The notes: generated from the sequence alone by a model not told the origin. Positions 54,259-62,911 are shown, numbered from the stretch's first letter. The stretch: DNA of 64,000 nt from Pararhodobacter aggregans (GCF_003075525.1 NZ_QDDR01000017.1:1-64000); one strand, 5' to 3'. Numbers and translations are program-made.

Positions 54259-54417
54259 TCAGCAGGACCGCCTGGTAGGCATCGCCCCGGCCGTTTCGCG
54301 GCAGTCCGGCTGCGATCGCAGGGCAACGGTCAGCAGATGCGCATTCGCGCCGAGGAACAGCAGGACGGCGGCCAGCGCCGCGCCGACCGCCAACCGTTTT
54401 TGCACGGCCGGCCTCAT
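54259..54417 (-). CDS. 52-residue membrane protein downstream of ccoP
   Basis: The ATG overlaps the ccoP TGA (ATGA). The product is a basic start (MRPAVQKR) and one helix (LAVGAALAAVLLFLGANAHLL) with two Cys in a periplasmic tail (DCRETAGAMPTRRSC). Its topology and position are like small accessory subunits of oxidases. No family was recognised. Because it is short it could easily be missed by automatic annotation. Confidence 0.65.
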   Translation of the reverse strand: MRPAVQKRLAVGAALAAVLLFLGANAHLLTVALRSQPDCRETAGAMPTRRSC

Positions 54418-55325
54418 TGTCCGCCTCCTTCGGGTCGGCCAATCCGGGCCACGTAGAGCGCCAGGAGGTTGATTTCGGCCTCTGACAGGCGACCCGACCA
54501 GGCCGGCATAACCCCGTGGCGCCCGCGTCGGAGCGTTTCCATCAACGTTTCCCGGTCCTGGCCATAGATCACCGCCTCGTCTGTGAAGGAGGGTGCGCCG
54601 ATTTCGAGACCTCCCGTCCCGGTCTCGCCGTGGCAGGAACTGCAATTCTCCGAAAAGAGCGTGCCCGCGGCGCTCTCGAAGTCGGCAACTCCACCGCGCA
54701 TTTCGGAAACGAATTCGGCCAAGGCCAACCGATCAGATCGCTCCATCCAGTCAAAGGCCGGCATTTCGGCGTAGCGGGTGTCGGGATCTTCGGTATTGAT
54801 GCCGTGGCGAATGGTCGTGGCGATTTCTTCCGTGTCGCCGCCCCACAGCCATGTTTCGTCCGACAGGACCGGAAAGCCCGGCCCTCCCTGCCCGTTCGTG
54901 CCGTGGCAGGCCGCGCAGTTGTCGGCGAACAGGCGCGCGGCGGCGGGCATTGCGGTCGCCATCAGTGTCGCGTCGGATTGCAGAGCGACGAAATTCTCGC
55001 CCTCGAAACGCGACAGCCAGTCCTGCCGCCTGTCGGCAAGGCTGTTGAAGCCCTTGATCGCTTCTTCGCTCTGGTCCAGCCCGAGCAAGCCACGTGTGTA
55101 ATCGCGTCCGGTCGGCCAGGCGGGCAAGAGAATCCAGGCAACGACCGAATAAAGAAACGTCAGCACCAGTGCCCAGATCACGACCTTCGGAAACGCGGTA
55201 TTGAGCTCGGTGATACCGCCCCAGTCGTGCCCCGTGGTGTCGTAGCCGGTGACCGGATCGATCTTGCGATTGCCCGTATGGGGATCGGCGCCTGGCAGTT
55301 GCCTCGGATCGGTCGGGTTACTCAT
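54414..55325 (-). CDS. ccoP: cbb3-type cytochrome c oxidase diheme subunit III
   Basis: The 303-residue protein has one N-terminal membrane helix (VVIWALVLTFLYSVVAWILL) and two heme c motifs, CAACH and CSSCH, with axial Met in each domain. It hands electrons from cytochrome c to CcoN/CcoO. ATG 55325 overlaps the end of ccoQ. It is the last structural gene of ccoNOQP. Confidence 0.95.
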   Translation of the reverse strand: MSNPTDPRQLPGADPHTGNRKIDPVTGYDTTGHDWGGITELNTAFPKVVIWALVLTFLYSVVAWILLPAWPTGRDYTRGLLGLDQSEEAIKGFNSLADRRQDWLSRFEGENFVALQSDATLMATAMPAAARLFADNCAACHGTNGQGGPGFPVLSDETWLWGGDTEEIATTIRHGINTEDPDTRYAEMPAFDWMERSDRLALAEFVSEMRGGVADFESAAGTLFSENCSSCHGETGTGGLEIGAPSFTDEAVIYGQDRETLMETLRRGRHGVMPAWSGRLSEAEINLLALYVARIGRPEGGGQ

Positions 55326-55482
55326 CTCCAACCTCCTTTGAAGGCAGCACGGACCGGGCGGCGGCGTCATAGGCGTTGCGCCGGGACGGGCTGTAGGCGC
55401 GGATGACGACAATCAGGAAGAACCCCATCAGCCAGATCAGGCCAACCGTCTTGGACAGATAGACCAGCATGTCATGGGTCAT
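55318..55482 (-). CDS. ccoQ: cbb3-type oxidase subunit IV
   Basis: The 54-residue protein has a short N-terminus, one helix (VGLIWLMGFFLIVVIRAY) and a basic cytoplasmic end (SPSRRNAYDAAARSVLP). This is the CcoQ layout, and the gene sits in the canonical place between ccoO and ccoP. ATG 55482 overlaps the ccoO stop (ATGA) and the TAA overlaps ccoP by 8 nt. Confidence 0.9.
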   Translation of the reverse strand: MTHDMLVYLSKTVGLIWLMGFFLIVVIRAYSPSRRNAYDAAARSVLPSKEVGDE

Positions 55483-56207
55483 TGGGACCCCTCCGCCAGT
55501 AGCCGGTAGGGTGCATCGGTCAAGGTGCCCAGCGACTGGAGATAGGCCACAAGCGCATCCATCTCTGTCAGGCGAGACGGATCACCATCGAAGACACGGG
55601 CCTCGGGACGTTCCCCGTAGCGCTCCAGAAATCCGTCCACTGCGTCGCTGTCCGGGCGGCTTTGCGCCAGCGCATCGGCTTCCGCCGCCGCGATCATGTC
55701 CTCGTCATAGGGTACGCCAAGCCGGGCCAGCGTGGCCAACGCGTCAGATAACAGATCGGTATCAAGGGGACGCGTCAGCCAGGGGTAGGACGGCATGATC
55801 GAGGCCGGCACCACGCTGCGCGGGTCGATCAGGTGCGCCACATGCCAGTCGTCCGAATACTTGCCGCCCAGTCGCGCCAGATCCGGGCCGGTGCGCTTCG
55901 ATCCCCAGAGCATCGGGTGATCGTAGGCGCTTTCCGAGGCCAGCGAATAGGGGCCATAGCGATCCAGTTCGTCGGCCAGGCTGCGCACCATCTGGCTGTG
56001 GCAGGCATAGCAGCCCTCGCGGATGTAAATCTCGCGCCCGGCCAGTTCCAGAGGGGTATAGGGGCGCAGGTCATCGGGAAGCTCAACCGTTTCGTCGATG
56101 GTGAACAGCGGTGCGATTTCCACGATCCCGCCGATCGAAGCGGCCACGATGATTGCCGCCACCAGCCCCATGGAGATTTTTTCCAGATTGTAGTGCAGTT
56201 TTAGCAT
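55479..56207 (-). CDS. ccoO: cbb3-type cytochrome c oxidase monoheme subunit II
   Basis: The 242-residue protein has an N-terminal helix (GLVAAIIVAASIGGIVEIAP), a heme c site CYACHSQMVR and conserved C-terminal region (WHVAHLIDPRSVVPASIMPS YPWL). It passes electrons from CcoP to the CcoN binuclear centre. It begins 4 nt after the ccoN stop. Confidence 0.95.
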   Translation of the reverse strand: MLKLHYNLEKISMGLVAAIIVAASIGGIVEIAPLFTIDETVELPDDLRPYTPLELAGREIYIREGCYACHSQMVRSLADELDRYGPYSLASESAYDHPMLWGSKRTGPDLARLGGKYSDDWHVAHLIDPRSVVPASIMPSYPWLTRPLDTDLLSDALATLARLGVPYDEDMIAAAEADALAQSRPDSDAVDGFLERYGERPEARVFDGDPSRLTEMDALVAYLQSLGTLTDAPYRLLAEGSQ

Positions 56208-56211
56208 GGGC

Positions 56212-57837
56212 TCACTCCGCCGGCTGCGCGACAAGGGGCCGGTCGGTGGCATCCTCCGTCGTTCCGCGCATCGTGGCGCGACAGTTCCAGGCGCAGATCA
56301 CGGCCCCGGTCAGGAACAGCCCTCCGCCGATGGTGCGCAGCAGGTAATAGGGGGCCATCGCCTCGACCGACTGGACAAAGCTGTAGGACAGCGCGCCGTT
56401 CTCGTCATAGGCCCGCCACATCAGCCCCTGCGTGATCCCGGCGTTCCACATCGATATGACGTAGACGAGTGTGCCTGTGACGGCGAGCCAGAAGTGCCAT
56501 TCGACGGCCCGTGGCGACGCCATCTCCGTCTTGCCACTGAGTTGCGGAACCAGCGTATAGATCGCACCAAAGACGATCATCGCCACCCAGCCCAATGTGC
56601 CGGAATGGACGTGGCCCACGGTCCAGTCGGTATAGTGCGACAACGAATTGACCGGGCGAATGGCGAGGAACGATCCTTCGAAGGTCGACAGACCATAGAA
56701 CACCGCGGCCACGAACATGAAGCGCAGCGTGGCGTCGTCGCGCACCTTGTGCCAGGCGCCGTTCAGCGTCGCGATGGCATTGCCCGCCGAGGCCCAGCTT
56801 GGCACCAGCAACATTACCGAAAATGTCATGCCGAGCGTCTGCGCCCAGTAAGGCAGCGCGGTGTAATGCAGGTGGTGCGAGCCCACCCAGATATAGAAGA
56901 AGGTGATGCCCCAGAAGCTGACGATCGACAGGCGGTAGGACCAGATCGGTCGCCCGGACCGCACCGGGAGAAAATAATAGAGCATTCCGAGGAACCCCGC
57001 GGTCAGGAAGAAGGCAACCGCATTGTGGCCATACCACCATTGCACCATGGCATCCTGCACGCCCGACCAGATCGGAAAGCTCTCTGCCGTCGTCCAGCGC
57101 ACGGGAAGCGCGAGGTTGTTGACGATGTGCAGCATCGCCACAACGAGGATGAAGGCCAGGTAATACCAGTTGGCGACATAGATATGCGGCTCGTTCCGGC
57201 GGGCAAGCGTGCGGATATATAAGACGAAATACGTCACCCAGATCACCACCAGCCAAAGATCCGCATACCATTCGGCCTCGGCATATTCCTTGGATTGGGT
57301 TGACCCCATCAGATAGCCGGTGACGGCCCAGGCGCAAAACAGGTTGTAGCCGATGAGCACGACCCAGGGGCTCAGATTGTCGGCGAGCCGCGCGCGCGAG
57401 GTGCGTTGCAGGACGTGGAAAGACGTGGCGATCAGCGCGTTTCCGCCAAAGCCGAAGATAATCCCGGTCGTGTGCACGGGACGCAGTCGACCGAAGCTGG
57501 TAGCCGGCCAAGGCGGCGTTCCCTCTGGCCAGTACAAGAGCGCTGCAACCCAGACGCCGATGCCCATGCCGATCATCGCCCAGATCAGTGTCATGACAAG
57601 TCCGAAACGGGTCGGCGCGTCATAGTAGCGTTGCAACCGATTGGCCGGTGGCTCGGGATCATAGAGCGCGCCGCCGAGCAGAAATGCGAGCGCGATCCCG
57701 AGCCCGAGCGCCATGAACCCGTGGGCCGACATGACCCCGTGACGCGCCGATGCAGCCATGGCAAGGCCCATCAGGGCCAGCAGGACCGACAGAAACATTC
57801 CAACCCGGCGTTCGGAAACCGACAACGATGCTGTCAT
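56212..57837 (-). CDS. ccoN: cbb3-type cytochrome c oxidase catalytic subunit I
   Basis: The 541-residue, twelve-helix subunit carries heme b, heme b3 and CuB. Conserved His sites are visible in VHTTGIIFGFGGNA, QWWYGHNAVAFF and WVGSHHLHYTALPYWAQT. The enzyme reduces O2 at very low concentration and pumps protons. It is transcribed from the region divergent from the Rrf2-like gene. No FNR box (TTGAT-N4-ATCAA) with a full match was seen in the short gap upstream. Confidence 0.96.
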   Translation of the reverse strand: MTASLSVSERRVGMFLSVLLALMGLAMAASARHGVMSAHGFMALGLGIALAFLLGGALYDPEPPANRLQRYYDAPTRFGLVMTLIWAMIGMGIGVWVAALLYWPEGTPPWPATSFGRLRPVHTTGIIFGFGGNALIATSFHVLQRTSRARLADNLSPWVVLIGYNLFCAWAVTGYLMGSTQSKEYAEAEWYADLWLVVIWVTYFVLYIRTLARRNEPHIYVANWYYLAFILVVAMLHIVNNLALPVRWTTAESFPIWSGVQDAMVQWWYGHNAVAFFLTAGFLGMLYYFLPVRSGRPIWSYRLSIVSFWGITFFYIWVGSHHLHYTALPYWAQTLGMTFSVMLLVPSWASAGNAIATLNGAWHKVRDDATLRFMFVAAVFYGLSTFEGSFLAIRPVNSLSHYTDWTVGHVHSGTLGWVAMIVFGAIYTLVPQLSGKTEMASPRAVEWHFWLAVTGTLVYVISMWNAGITQGLMWRAYDENGALSYSFVQSVEAMAPYYLLRTIGGGLFLTGAVICAWNCRATMRGTTEDATDRPLVAQPAE

Positions 57838-57856
57838 CTTGATCTGCCTTTCTTCG

Positions 57857-58273
57857 TCATGCGGCTGCCGGTTCGGAAAGGGCGATATCGGCGAGCGTGG
57901 ATCTGTTCAGATCGGCGATGAACTGACGCTCCGCCTGTCGAAGCCGGGATTTCAGGCGGCAACATCCGTCGATCGAACAATCTCCGCCATCCGGCCCGAA
58001 ACACTCAACGAGCGACTGTCCCTGTTCGAGCAGCCGCACGACGTCGCCAAGCCGGATCTCGGCGGGGCTGGATCGCAAGACAGCGCCCCCATTCACCCCG
58101 CGTCGGGTCTCGACGATGTCTGCCTGAGCGAGCCGTTGCATGATCTTCGCCAGGTGGTTGCGCGATAGTTTGAACTCCTCTGCCAAATCTGCCGTTGAGA
58201 ACGCCCGGTCGGGCGCGCTCGCCATCCGCATCAGCATTCGAAGTCCGTAGTCGGTGAAGGAGGTAAGGTTCAT
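57857..58273 (-). CDS. Rrf2-family transcription regulator, NsrR-like
   Basis: The 138-residue regulator has a winged HTH (TADLAEEFKLSRNHLAKIMQ RLAQ) and a Cys set C91, C99, C104/C105 similar in spacing to the Fe-S ligands of NsrR, an NO sensor. The neighbouring hemoglobin and hemerythrin genes support an NO-stress role; an iron or IscR-like function is also possible. ATG 58273 begins the conserved MNLTSFTDYGLRML. It likely acts on the palindrome at 58297-58311. Confidence 0.85.
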   Translation of the reverse strand: MNLTSFTDYGLRMLMRMASAPDRAFSTADLAEEFKLSRNHLAKIMQRLAQADIVETRRGVNGGAVLRSSPAEIRLGDVVRLLEQGQSLVECFGPDGGDCSIDGCCRLKSRLRQAERQFIADLNRSTLADIALSEPAAA

Positions 58274-58296
58274 GGCGTCCCGCGGATCTCCAAATC

Positions 58297-58311
58297 GGTA
58301 TTTACAATACC
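58297..58311. promoter_or_regulatory. Candidate Rrf2-type operator
   Basis: GGTATT-tac-AATACC is a perfect 6-3-6 inverted repeat flanked by AAAT and ATTT. It lies 24 bp upstream of the Rrf2-like gene and 50 bp upstream of the divergent hemoglobin gene. Symmetry and position suggest the regulator binds here to control both. Confidence 0.55.
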
Positions 58312-58360
58312 TATTTAGCAGAGATAGCATGAGACTCAAGATCAATTTCCCGAGGCCCCC

Positions 58361-58804
58361 ATGTCGACTGCCGTCTCACAGATCAATTCCGCCCGCCCGC
58401 AAACGACCGCCGAGATCATGGCGCGGACCGGGCTGGACGAAGAAAAGCTGACCGAGCTGGTGCATTGCTTCTATGGCAAGGTGCGCGCGGACCCGGCGCT
58501 TGGTCCGATCTTCGCGGAGCGGATTTCGGATTGGGGCCCGCACTTGGAGCGCATGGTGGCCTTCTGGTCTTCGGTCGCGTTGATGACGGGCCGGTATCAC
58601 GGGGCCCCGGTGCCGGCCCATATCGGCCTGCCCGTGGACTGGGATCATTTCGACCGCTGGCTGACGCTGTTCCGCGAAACCGCGACCGAAACCTGCCCAC
58701 CCGAAGGCGCGGCGCATGTCATCGAACGCGCCGAGCGGATCGCGCGCTCGCTGCATATGGCGGTCGAGGATGCGAAGCCCCGGACAATTCCATCACTGCT
58801 CTGA
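58361..58804 (+). CDS. Group III truncated hemoglobin
   Basis: The 147-residue product has the trHb-III pattern: ELVHCFYGKVRADPALGPIF, the distal-side ERMVAFWSSVALMTGRY region and a proximal His in PVPAHIGLPVDWDHFDRW. These heme proteins bind O2 and NO and may detoxify nitrosative species. It is divergent from the Rrf2-like gene and followed by hemerythrin after 15 nt, so the two are likely one NO-responsive transcript. Confidence 0.9.
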   Translation: MSTAVSQINSARPQTTAEIMARTGLDEEKLTELVHCFYGKVRADPALGPIFAERISDWGPHLERMVAFWSSVALMTGRYHGAPVPAHIGLPVDWDHFDRWLTLFRETATETCPPEGAAHVIERAERIARSLHMAVEDAKPRTIPSLL

Positions 58805-58819
58805 CCCGAGGATACGAAC

Positions 58820-59305
58820 ATGACAAAACCACTGCCCCCGCAAGACCCGAGCGACCTGACCAGTTTCATCGGAACCGAGTATCACGCGAAACACCGTGCC
58901 CAGCTTCCTGAACTGGCGACCTTGTCGGAAAAGGTCGAAGCGGTCCATGCCGGGCAAACGGATGTTCCCGCGGGATTGGCCGACCTGCTGCACCGGATGA
59001 TCGGTGACCTTGAAGTTCACATGAAGAAAGAGGAACTGATCCTGTTCCCCGCCATTCGCAATGCGGCGGCGGGGCTGGATGCGCCGATTGCGGCGATGCG
59101 CGCGGATCATGACGACCACGAAGCCGAAGTCGGCCAAATCCTTCAGGTGACCAACAACCTGACATTGCCGGATGGCGCCTGCCGAAGCTGGACGCGGCTT
59201 TATACCGGGGTCGGTGAATTCCTTGACGACCTCGAAGAGCATATCCGGCTGGAGAACGACGTGCTGTTTCCGCAATTCGAAACGCAGGAGACAGGCCATG
59301 TCTGA
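58820..59305 (+). CDS. Hemerythrin HHE domain protein (RIC/YtfE-like)
   Basis: The 161-residue four-helix protein has the diiron ligands in EYHAKHRAQLP, LEVHMKKEELILFP, ADHDDHEAE and EEHIRLENDVLFP. The pattern resembles the C-terminal domain of RIC/YtfE, which repairs iron-sulfur clusters after NO damage; the N-terminal ScdA domain with its CxC motif is absent. It overlaps the AhpD-like gene by 8 nt. Confidence 0.9.
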   Translation: MTKPLPPQDPSDLTSFIGTEYHAKHRAQLPELATLSEKVEAVHAGQTDVPAGLADLLHRMIGDLEVHMKKEELILFPAIRNAAAGLDAPIAAMRADHDDHEAEVGQILQVTNNLTLPDGACRSWTRLYTGVGEFLDDLEEHIRLENDVLFPQFETQETGHV

Positions 59306-59642
59306 GCTACACCTCCCAAAACCCACCAGGGACCTTGTCGACCGGCGTCATGCCCTGGCACCCGATGCCGAAGACGCATTCCGCGCGTTCTCGAAAGCGG
59401 TGTTCGCCGAAGGGGCGCTCGATACACGCACCAAGCAGCTCATCGCTGTGGCCGTGGCGCATGTGACCCAATGCCCGTGGTGCATCGAAGGCCATGTCAA
59501 GGCGGCCAAGCGTGAGGGGGCCTCGGGCGAACAGATCATGGAAGCCATCTGGGTTGCATCCGAAATGCGCGCCGGGGCGGCCTGGGCACATGCGCTGAAG
59601 GCGGTGGAGATGATCGGCGACACGGGCCAACCGGACAGCTGA
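59298..59642 (+). CDS. AhpD/carboxymuconolactone decarboxylase family protein
   Basis: The 114-residue all-helical protein has the AhpD-type catalytic site THVTQCPWCIEGHVKAAKRE (CxxC followed by His), used in disulfide-based peroxidase cycles. ATG 59298 overlaps the hemerythrin gene; its stop shares one base with the next ATG. It likely has a redox role alongside the hemerythrin. Confidence 0.9.
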   Translation: MSELHLPKPTRDLVDRRHALAPDAEDAFRAFSKAVFAEGALDTRTKQLIAVAVAHVTQCPWCIEGHVKAAKREGASGEQIMEAIWVASEMRAGAAWAHALKAVEMIGDTGQPDS

Positions 59643-60064
59643 TGCCCCCGGCAAGGCCCCCCATCCCCGACACCCTCGGCGAGCGTATCCGCGTCAAGCG
59701 GATCTATCGCGCAGCGCGGGTGTCGGATGGCAAGCGGTTTCTGGTCGATCGTCTTTGGTCACGCGGCGTGGCGAAGGACCGCGCCCGACTGTTCGACTGG
59801 TGCAAGGACATCGCGCCGAGCGATACGTTGCGACACTGGTTTCATGCCAATCCCGATCAGTGGCAGGACTTCGTCACGCGCTACCGGGCGGAACTCGCCA
59901 CGCGCGAAGATTTGGTGTGCGAGCTTGCCGGATACGCGCAGGGCGATATCGTCACGCTGCTCTATGCCTCGAAGGACGAAGAACACAACAATGCCATCGT
60001 GCTGCGGGACTGCCTGCGCCAATGGTTGGAAAGGGAGAGGAAAAATGATGGACCGGCCCAATGA
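59642..60064 (+). CDS. DUF488 domain-containing protein
   Basis: The 140-residue protein matches the DUF488 family: RVKRIYRAARVSDGKRFLVD, RLWSRGVAKDRA and LLYASKDEEHNNAIVLRDCL. The family is widespread and of unknown function, with a conserved Arg/Asp core that suggests nucleotide or nucleic-acid binding. It overlaps both neighbours. Confidence 0.9.
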   Translation: MPPARPPIPDTLGERIRVKRIYRAARVSDGKRFLVDRLWSRGVAKDRARLFDWCKDIAPSDTLRHWFHANPDQWQDFVTRYRAELATREDLVCELAGYAQGDIVTLLYASKDEEHNNAIVLRDCLRQWLERERKNDGPAQ

Positions 60065-61085
60065 CGAGGCTCTGCGAACGCCGCTTTGCGATCTGCTCGG
60101 ATGCGAGGTGCCCATCCTGCTGGCGGGCATGGGCGGCGTGTCCCGATGGGAACTGGCGGCGGCGGTGGCCAATGCGGGCGGCTACGGGATGTTGGGCATG
60201 GTGCGCGAACCCATCGACCTGATCACACGGGAGGTCACCGCGATGCAGGCGGCAACGGACCGGCCCTTTGCCGTCAATCTGATCCCGGCGGCGACCGACC
60301 CGCAGTTGCTTGAGGCGCAGATCGCCTGTTGCCTCGATCTTGGCGTGACGGCCTTCTGCTTTTTCTGGGATGTGATGCCGGATGTGGTGGCGCGGGTGAA
60401 AGACGCAGGATGTCTCGTATTGCATCAGGTCGGAACGGAGGCCGCCGCGCGGATGGCCGAAGCGGCCGGGGCGGATGTGATCATCGCACAGGGGATCGAG
60501 GCGGGCGGCCATGTGCACGGACGAAGTCCCGCCTTCGGGCTGGCGGACCGGATACTGGCCGGGACTGACCTGCCGGTCGTGGTCTCGGGCGGGATCGCGA
60601 CGGGCGAAGGGCTTGCCGCCGCATTGGCGATCGGGGCCAGCGGCGTGCAATGCGGCACCGCCTTTCTGGCGACCGAAGAATCCTTTGCGCATTCCTATCA
60701 CAAGTCTCGCATCGTCGAGGCCACGGGCGAGGATACGATGCTGACCGATGTGTTCGTTCTGAACTGGCCCAAGGGCGCTGCGGTGCGGGTGATCGGCAAC
60801 AGCGTGACGGAGGGTCTCAAGGGCAATTACCTGGGTCACGACCCGGACAGCCTGCCGCGCGAGACCATCGCCCATGACGACGATCAGCCCCGCCTGCGCT
60901 TCAGCACGGATTCACCCTTGCGCACCACAACCGGTGATCTGGAAGCGATGGCGCTCTATGCCGGTCAGGGCGCGGGAAATATTGCCGATATCGTCCCTGC
61001 GGCCGCACGTCTGAACGCCATGGTCGCGCAGGCCCGGCATATCCTGAAGGGCCCGGTGCGTAACGGTTTCACGGCGATGTCATGA
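60045..61085 (+). CDS. Nitronate monooxygenase family flavoprotein
   Basis: The 346-residue FMN enzyme has a TIM-barrel with the family motifs PILLAGMGGVSRWELAAAVA, HQVGTEAAARMAEAAGADVI and GIEAGGHVHG, and a phosphate-binding VVSGGIATG. It oxidises nitronates such as propionate-3-nitronate, a toxic compound. ATG 60045 has GGGAGAGG upstream and overlaps the DUF488 gene by 20 nt. It overlaps the next gene by 4 nt. Confidence 0.9.
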   Translation: MMDRPNDEALRTPLCDLLGCEVPILLAGMGGVSRWELAAAVANAGGYGMLGMVREPIDLITREVTAMQAATDRPFAVNLIPAATDPQLLEAQIACCLDLGVTAFCFFWDVMPDVVARVKDAGCLVLHQVGTEAAARMAEAAGADVIIAQGIEAGGHVHGRSPAFGLADRILAGTDLPVVVSGGIATGEGLAAALAIGASGVQCGTAFLATEESFAHSYHKSRIVEATGEDTMLTDVFVLNWPKGAAVRVIGNSVTEGLKGNYLGHDPDSLPRETIAHDDDQPRLRFSTDSPLRTTTGDLEAMALYAGQGAGNIADIVPAAARLNAMVAQARHILKGPVRNGFTAMS

Positions 61086-61777
61086 GCGACGACTTCAAGA
61101 GCTTCCGCTGCCAAAGCGGCTTTTCCTCACCGCCCTGCTATGCCGCAGAGGTTGCGCCGGAGTATTTCGATCCGCTGGCGGTCGATCCCGAACAAGCCCG
61201 CGACGTGGCCCGCTGGCGCAAGGCCGAACGCACCCGCCTGCGCGACGCGCGCCTGGCACTGTCGGTCGCCGAGCGCAAGGAGATCGGCGCGGCGCTGGCC
61301 GGGCATCTGCGACAGGTGTTGCAAGACCACTTCGGCGGGGCGCAGGGCAATGTCTTTTCCGCCTACTGGCCGATCAAGGGCGAGCCCGACCTGCGCCCGC
61401 TGATGGCCGAACTGCACCAGGCCGGCGTGACCGTCGCCCTGCCCCTGGTCGAAACAAGGGCGGCCCCGCTCATCTTCCGCCGCTGGACGCCTGAAACCCG
61501 GATGGTGCGCGGCGACTGGAATATTCCCGTCCCGCCCCCGGACGCACACGTCGTAACACCCGACATCGCGCTTGCTCCCCTCGTCGGCTGGACGGCGGAT
61601 GGCTATCGCCTCGGCTATGGCGGGGGGTATTTCGACCGGACGCTAGCGGCGCTGGCCCCGAAACCTTTTGTCATCGGCATCGGTTTCCAGTCGGCACAGC
61701 TCAAAACCATTTACCCGCAACCCCACGATATCCCTCTCGATCTCATCCTGACCGAGACTGGATTGCACAGCGGTTGA
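61082..61777 (+). CDS. 5-formyltetrahydrofolate cyclo-ligase family protein
   Basis: The 231-residue protein has the family core: NVFSAYWPIKGEPDLRPLMA, the nucleotide-binding region and the C-terminal GYGGGYFDRTLA. The enzyme converts 5-formyl-THF to 5,10-methenyl-THF with ATP. It has an extra N-terminal stretch of about 40 residues compared with the minimal fold. It is the last gene of the plus-strand run; an IS5-type element follows after about 85 bp. Confidence 0.9.
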   Translation: MSDDFKSFRCQSGFSSPPCYAAEVAPEYFDPLAVDPEQARDVARWRKAERTRLRDARLALSVAERKEIGAALAGHLRQVLQDHFGGAQGNVFSAYWPIKGEPDLRPLMAELHQAGVTVALPLVETRAAPLIFRRWTPETRMVRGDWNIPVPPPDAHVVTPDIALAPLVGWTADGYRLGYGGGYFDRTLAALAPKPFVIGIGFQSAQLKTIYPQPHDIPLDLILTETGLHSG

Positions 61778-61862
61778 GGATCAAATAGATGGATTAATAA
61801 ATGTGCATTTGCCTTGCTGACGCACACATCTTCCGTACCCCTTTGACATTCTCCCTATAGCG

Positions 61863-62911
61863 GGCGCTGTTGCGCAAATCAACTGATGACCGCAATTCCC
61901 CTTTCCCCGGAAACACTTATCCTATGGCCACCGTCGTCGGGATGCCGAGGGCAGTGAAGCGGTTCAGGACCGCCACCCGGATCTGGACCTCGGCCACCTG
62001 GCGGTCGAAGTCGCGGGCCGTCAGCCGCTGCCCGAGCAGCTTCACGCAGTTCATTTTCGTTTCCACCCTGCTGCGGCGATGGTACCCGCTCCAGTTCCGC
62101 CAGAGCGCCCGGCCCAGGTGCTTCGATGCCCGCAGGACCTCGTTTCTCGCGCGAGCTCCGGCCGTGTCCGGCTTCCATGGCCTCCCGTTGCGGCGGGGCG
62201 GAATGACCGCCGCCGCGCCGCGGGCCACGATGGCGTCATGGCAGGCGCGCGTGTCGTAGGCGCCATCGGCCGTGACGGTGGCGATCTCCTCGTCCGCCGG
62301 GATCTGGGCGAGCAGCTCCGGCAGCATCGGCGCGTCGCCGACATTGCTGGAGGTGACCTCGACAGCCCGGATCTCCAATGTTTGCTCGTCGATCCCGAGG
62401 TGGATCTTGCGCCAGACCCGGCGCTTCGAGCCGCCATGCTTGCGCGTGTGCCACTCGCCTTCGCCTTCCACCTTGATGCCGGTGCTGTCGATGAGCAGGT
62501 GCAAAGCACCTTTCGAACCGCGAAACGGAATGGTCACGTCCAATGTCTTCTGGCGGCGTGAAAGCGTACTGAAGTCCGGAACGGACCACCCCAGCCCGGA
62601 AAGCTCCAGTAGGCTCGCCACGAAACCAGTAGTTTGCCGGAGTGGAAGGCCGAGCAGGACCTTGAGGGTGAGGCAGGCCTGGATCGCCGCGTCGCTGTAC
62701 GTCTGCTGGCGGCCGCGCCGCCCGGACGGCACCGCGTCCCACTGCATGGAGGGATCGAACCAGACGGTCAGCGAGCCGCGCTGCCTCAGCGCCTGGTTAT
62801 ACGCGTACCAGTTGGTGGTCTTGTAGGTCGGCTTCGGCGGTCTGCTCGTGCCAGCCCGCTACTACATTGGATTCACGATGTGAATCCCAGACCTTCTTTG
62901 TGCAACATGTA
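61863..62911 (-). mobile_element. IS5-family insertion sequence
   Basis: A transposase is flanked by inverted terminal sequences sharing TGTTGCGCAAA (left, near 61868) and TGTTGCACAAA (right, reversed, near 62896-62906). Exact ends are uncertain by a few bases, and no target duplication was identified. It lies directly after the oxidase/NO cluster. Confidence 0.7.
61917..62747 (-). CDS. IS5-family transposase
   Basis: The 276-residue DDE transposase has the first catalytic Asp in LHLLIDSTGIKVEGEG, the second in VTADGAYDTRACHD and the Glu in YHRRSRVETKMNCVKLL. The frame stays open upstream to 62856 and encodes the usual N-terminus (PKPTYKTTNWYAYNQALRQR), so the ATG at 62747 is internal to the domain. 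Upstream of 62856 a TAG-TAG follows an ATG, so a standard start is missing and the gene may be impaired. Confidence 0.8.
   Translation of the reverse strand: MQWDAVPSGRRGRQQTYSDAAIQACLTLKVLLGLPLRQTTGFVASLLELSGLGWSVPDFSTLSRRQKTLDVTIPFRGSKGALHLLIDSTGIKVEGEGEWHTRKHGGSKRRVWRKIHLGIDEQTLEIRAVEVTSSNVGDAPMLPELLAQIPADEEIATVTADGAYDTRACHDAIVARGAAAVIPPRRNGRPWKPDTAGARARNEVLRASKHLGRALWRNWSGYHRRSRVETKMNCVKLLGQRLTARDFDRQVAEVQIRVAVLNRFTALGIPTTVAIG

Noticed and set aside
57837-58361. FNR-type box for the cbb3 operon
   Set aside because: Only a half-site (ATCAA near 58340) is present; the full TTGAT-N4-ATCAA pattern is not seen.
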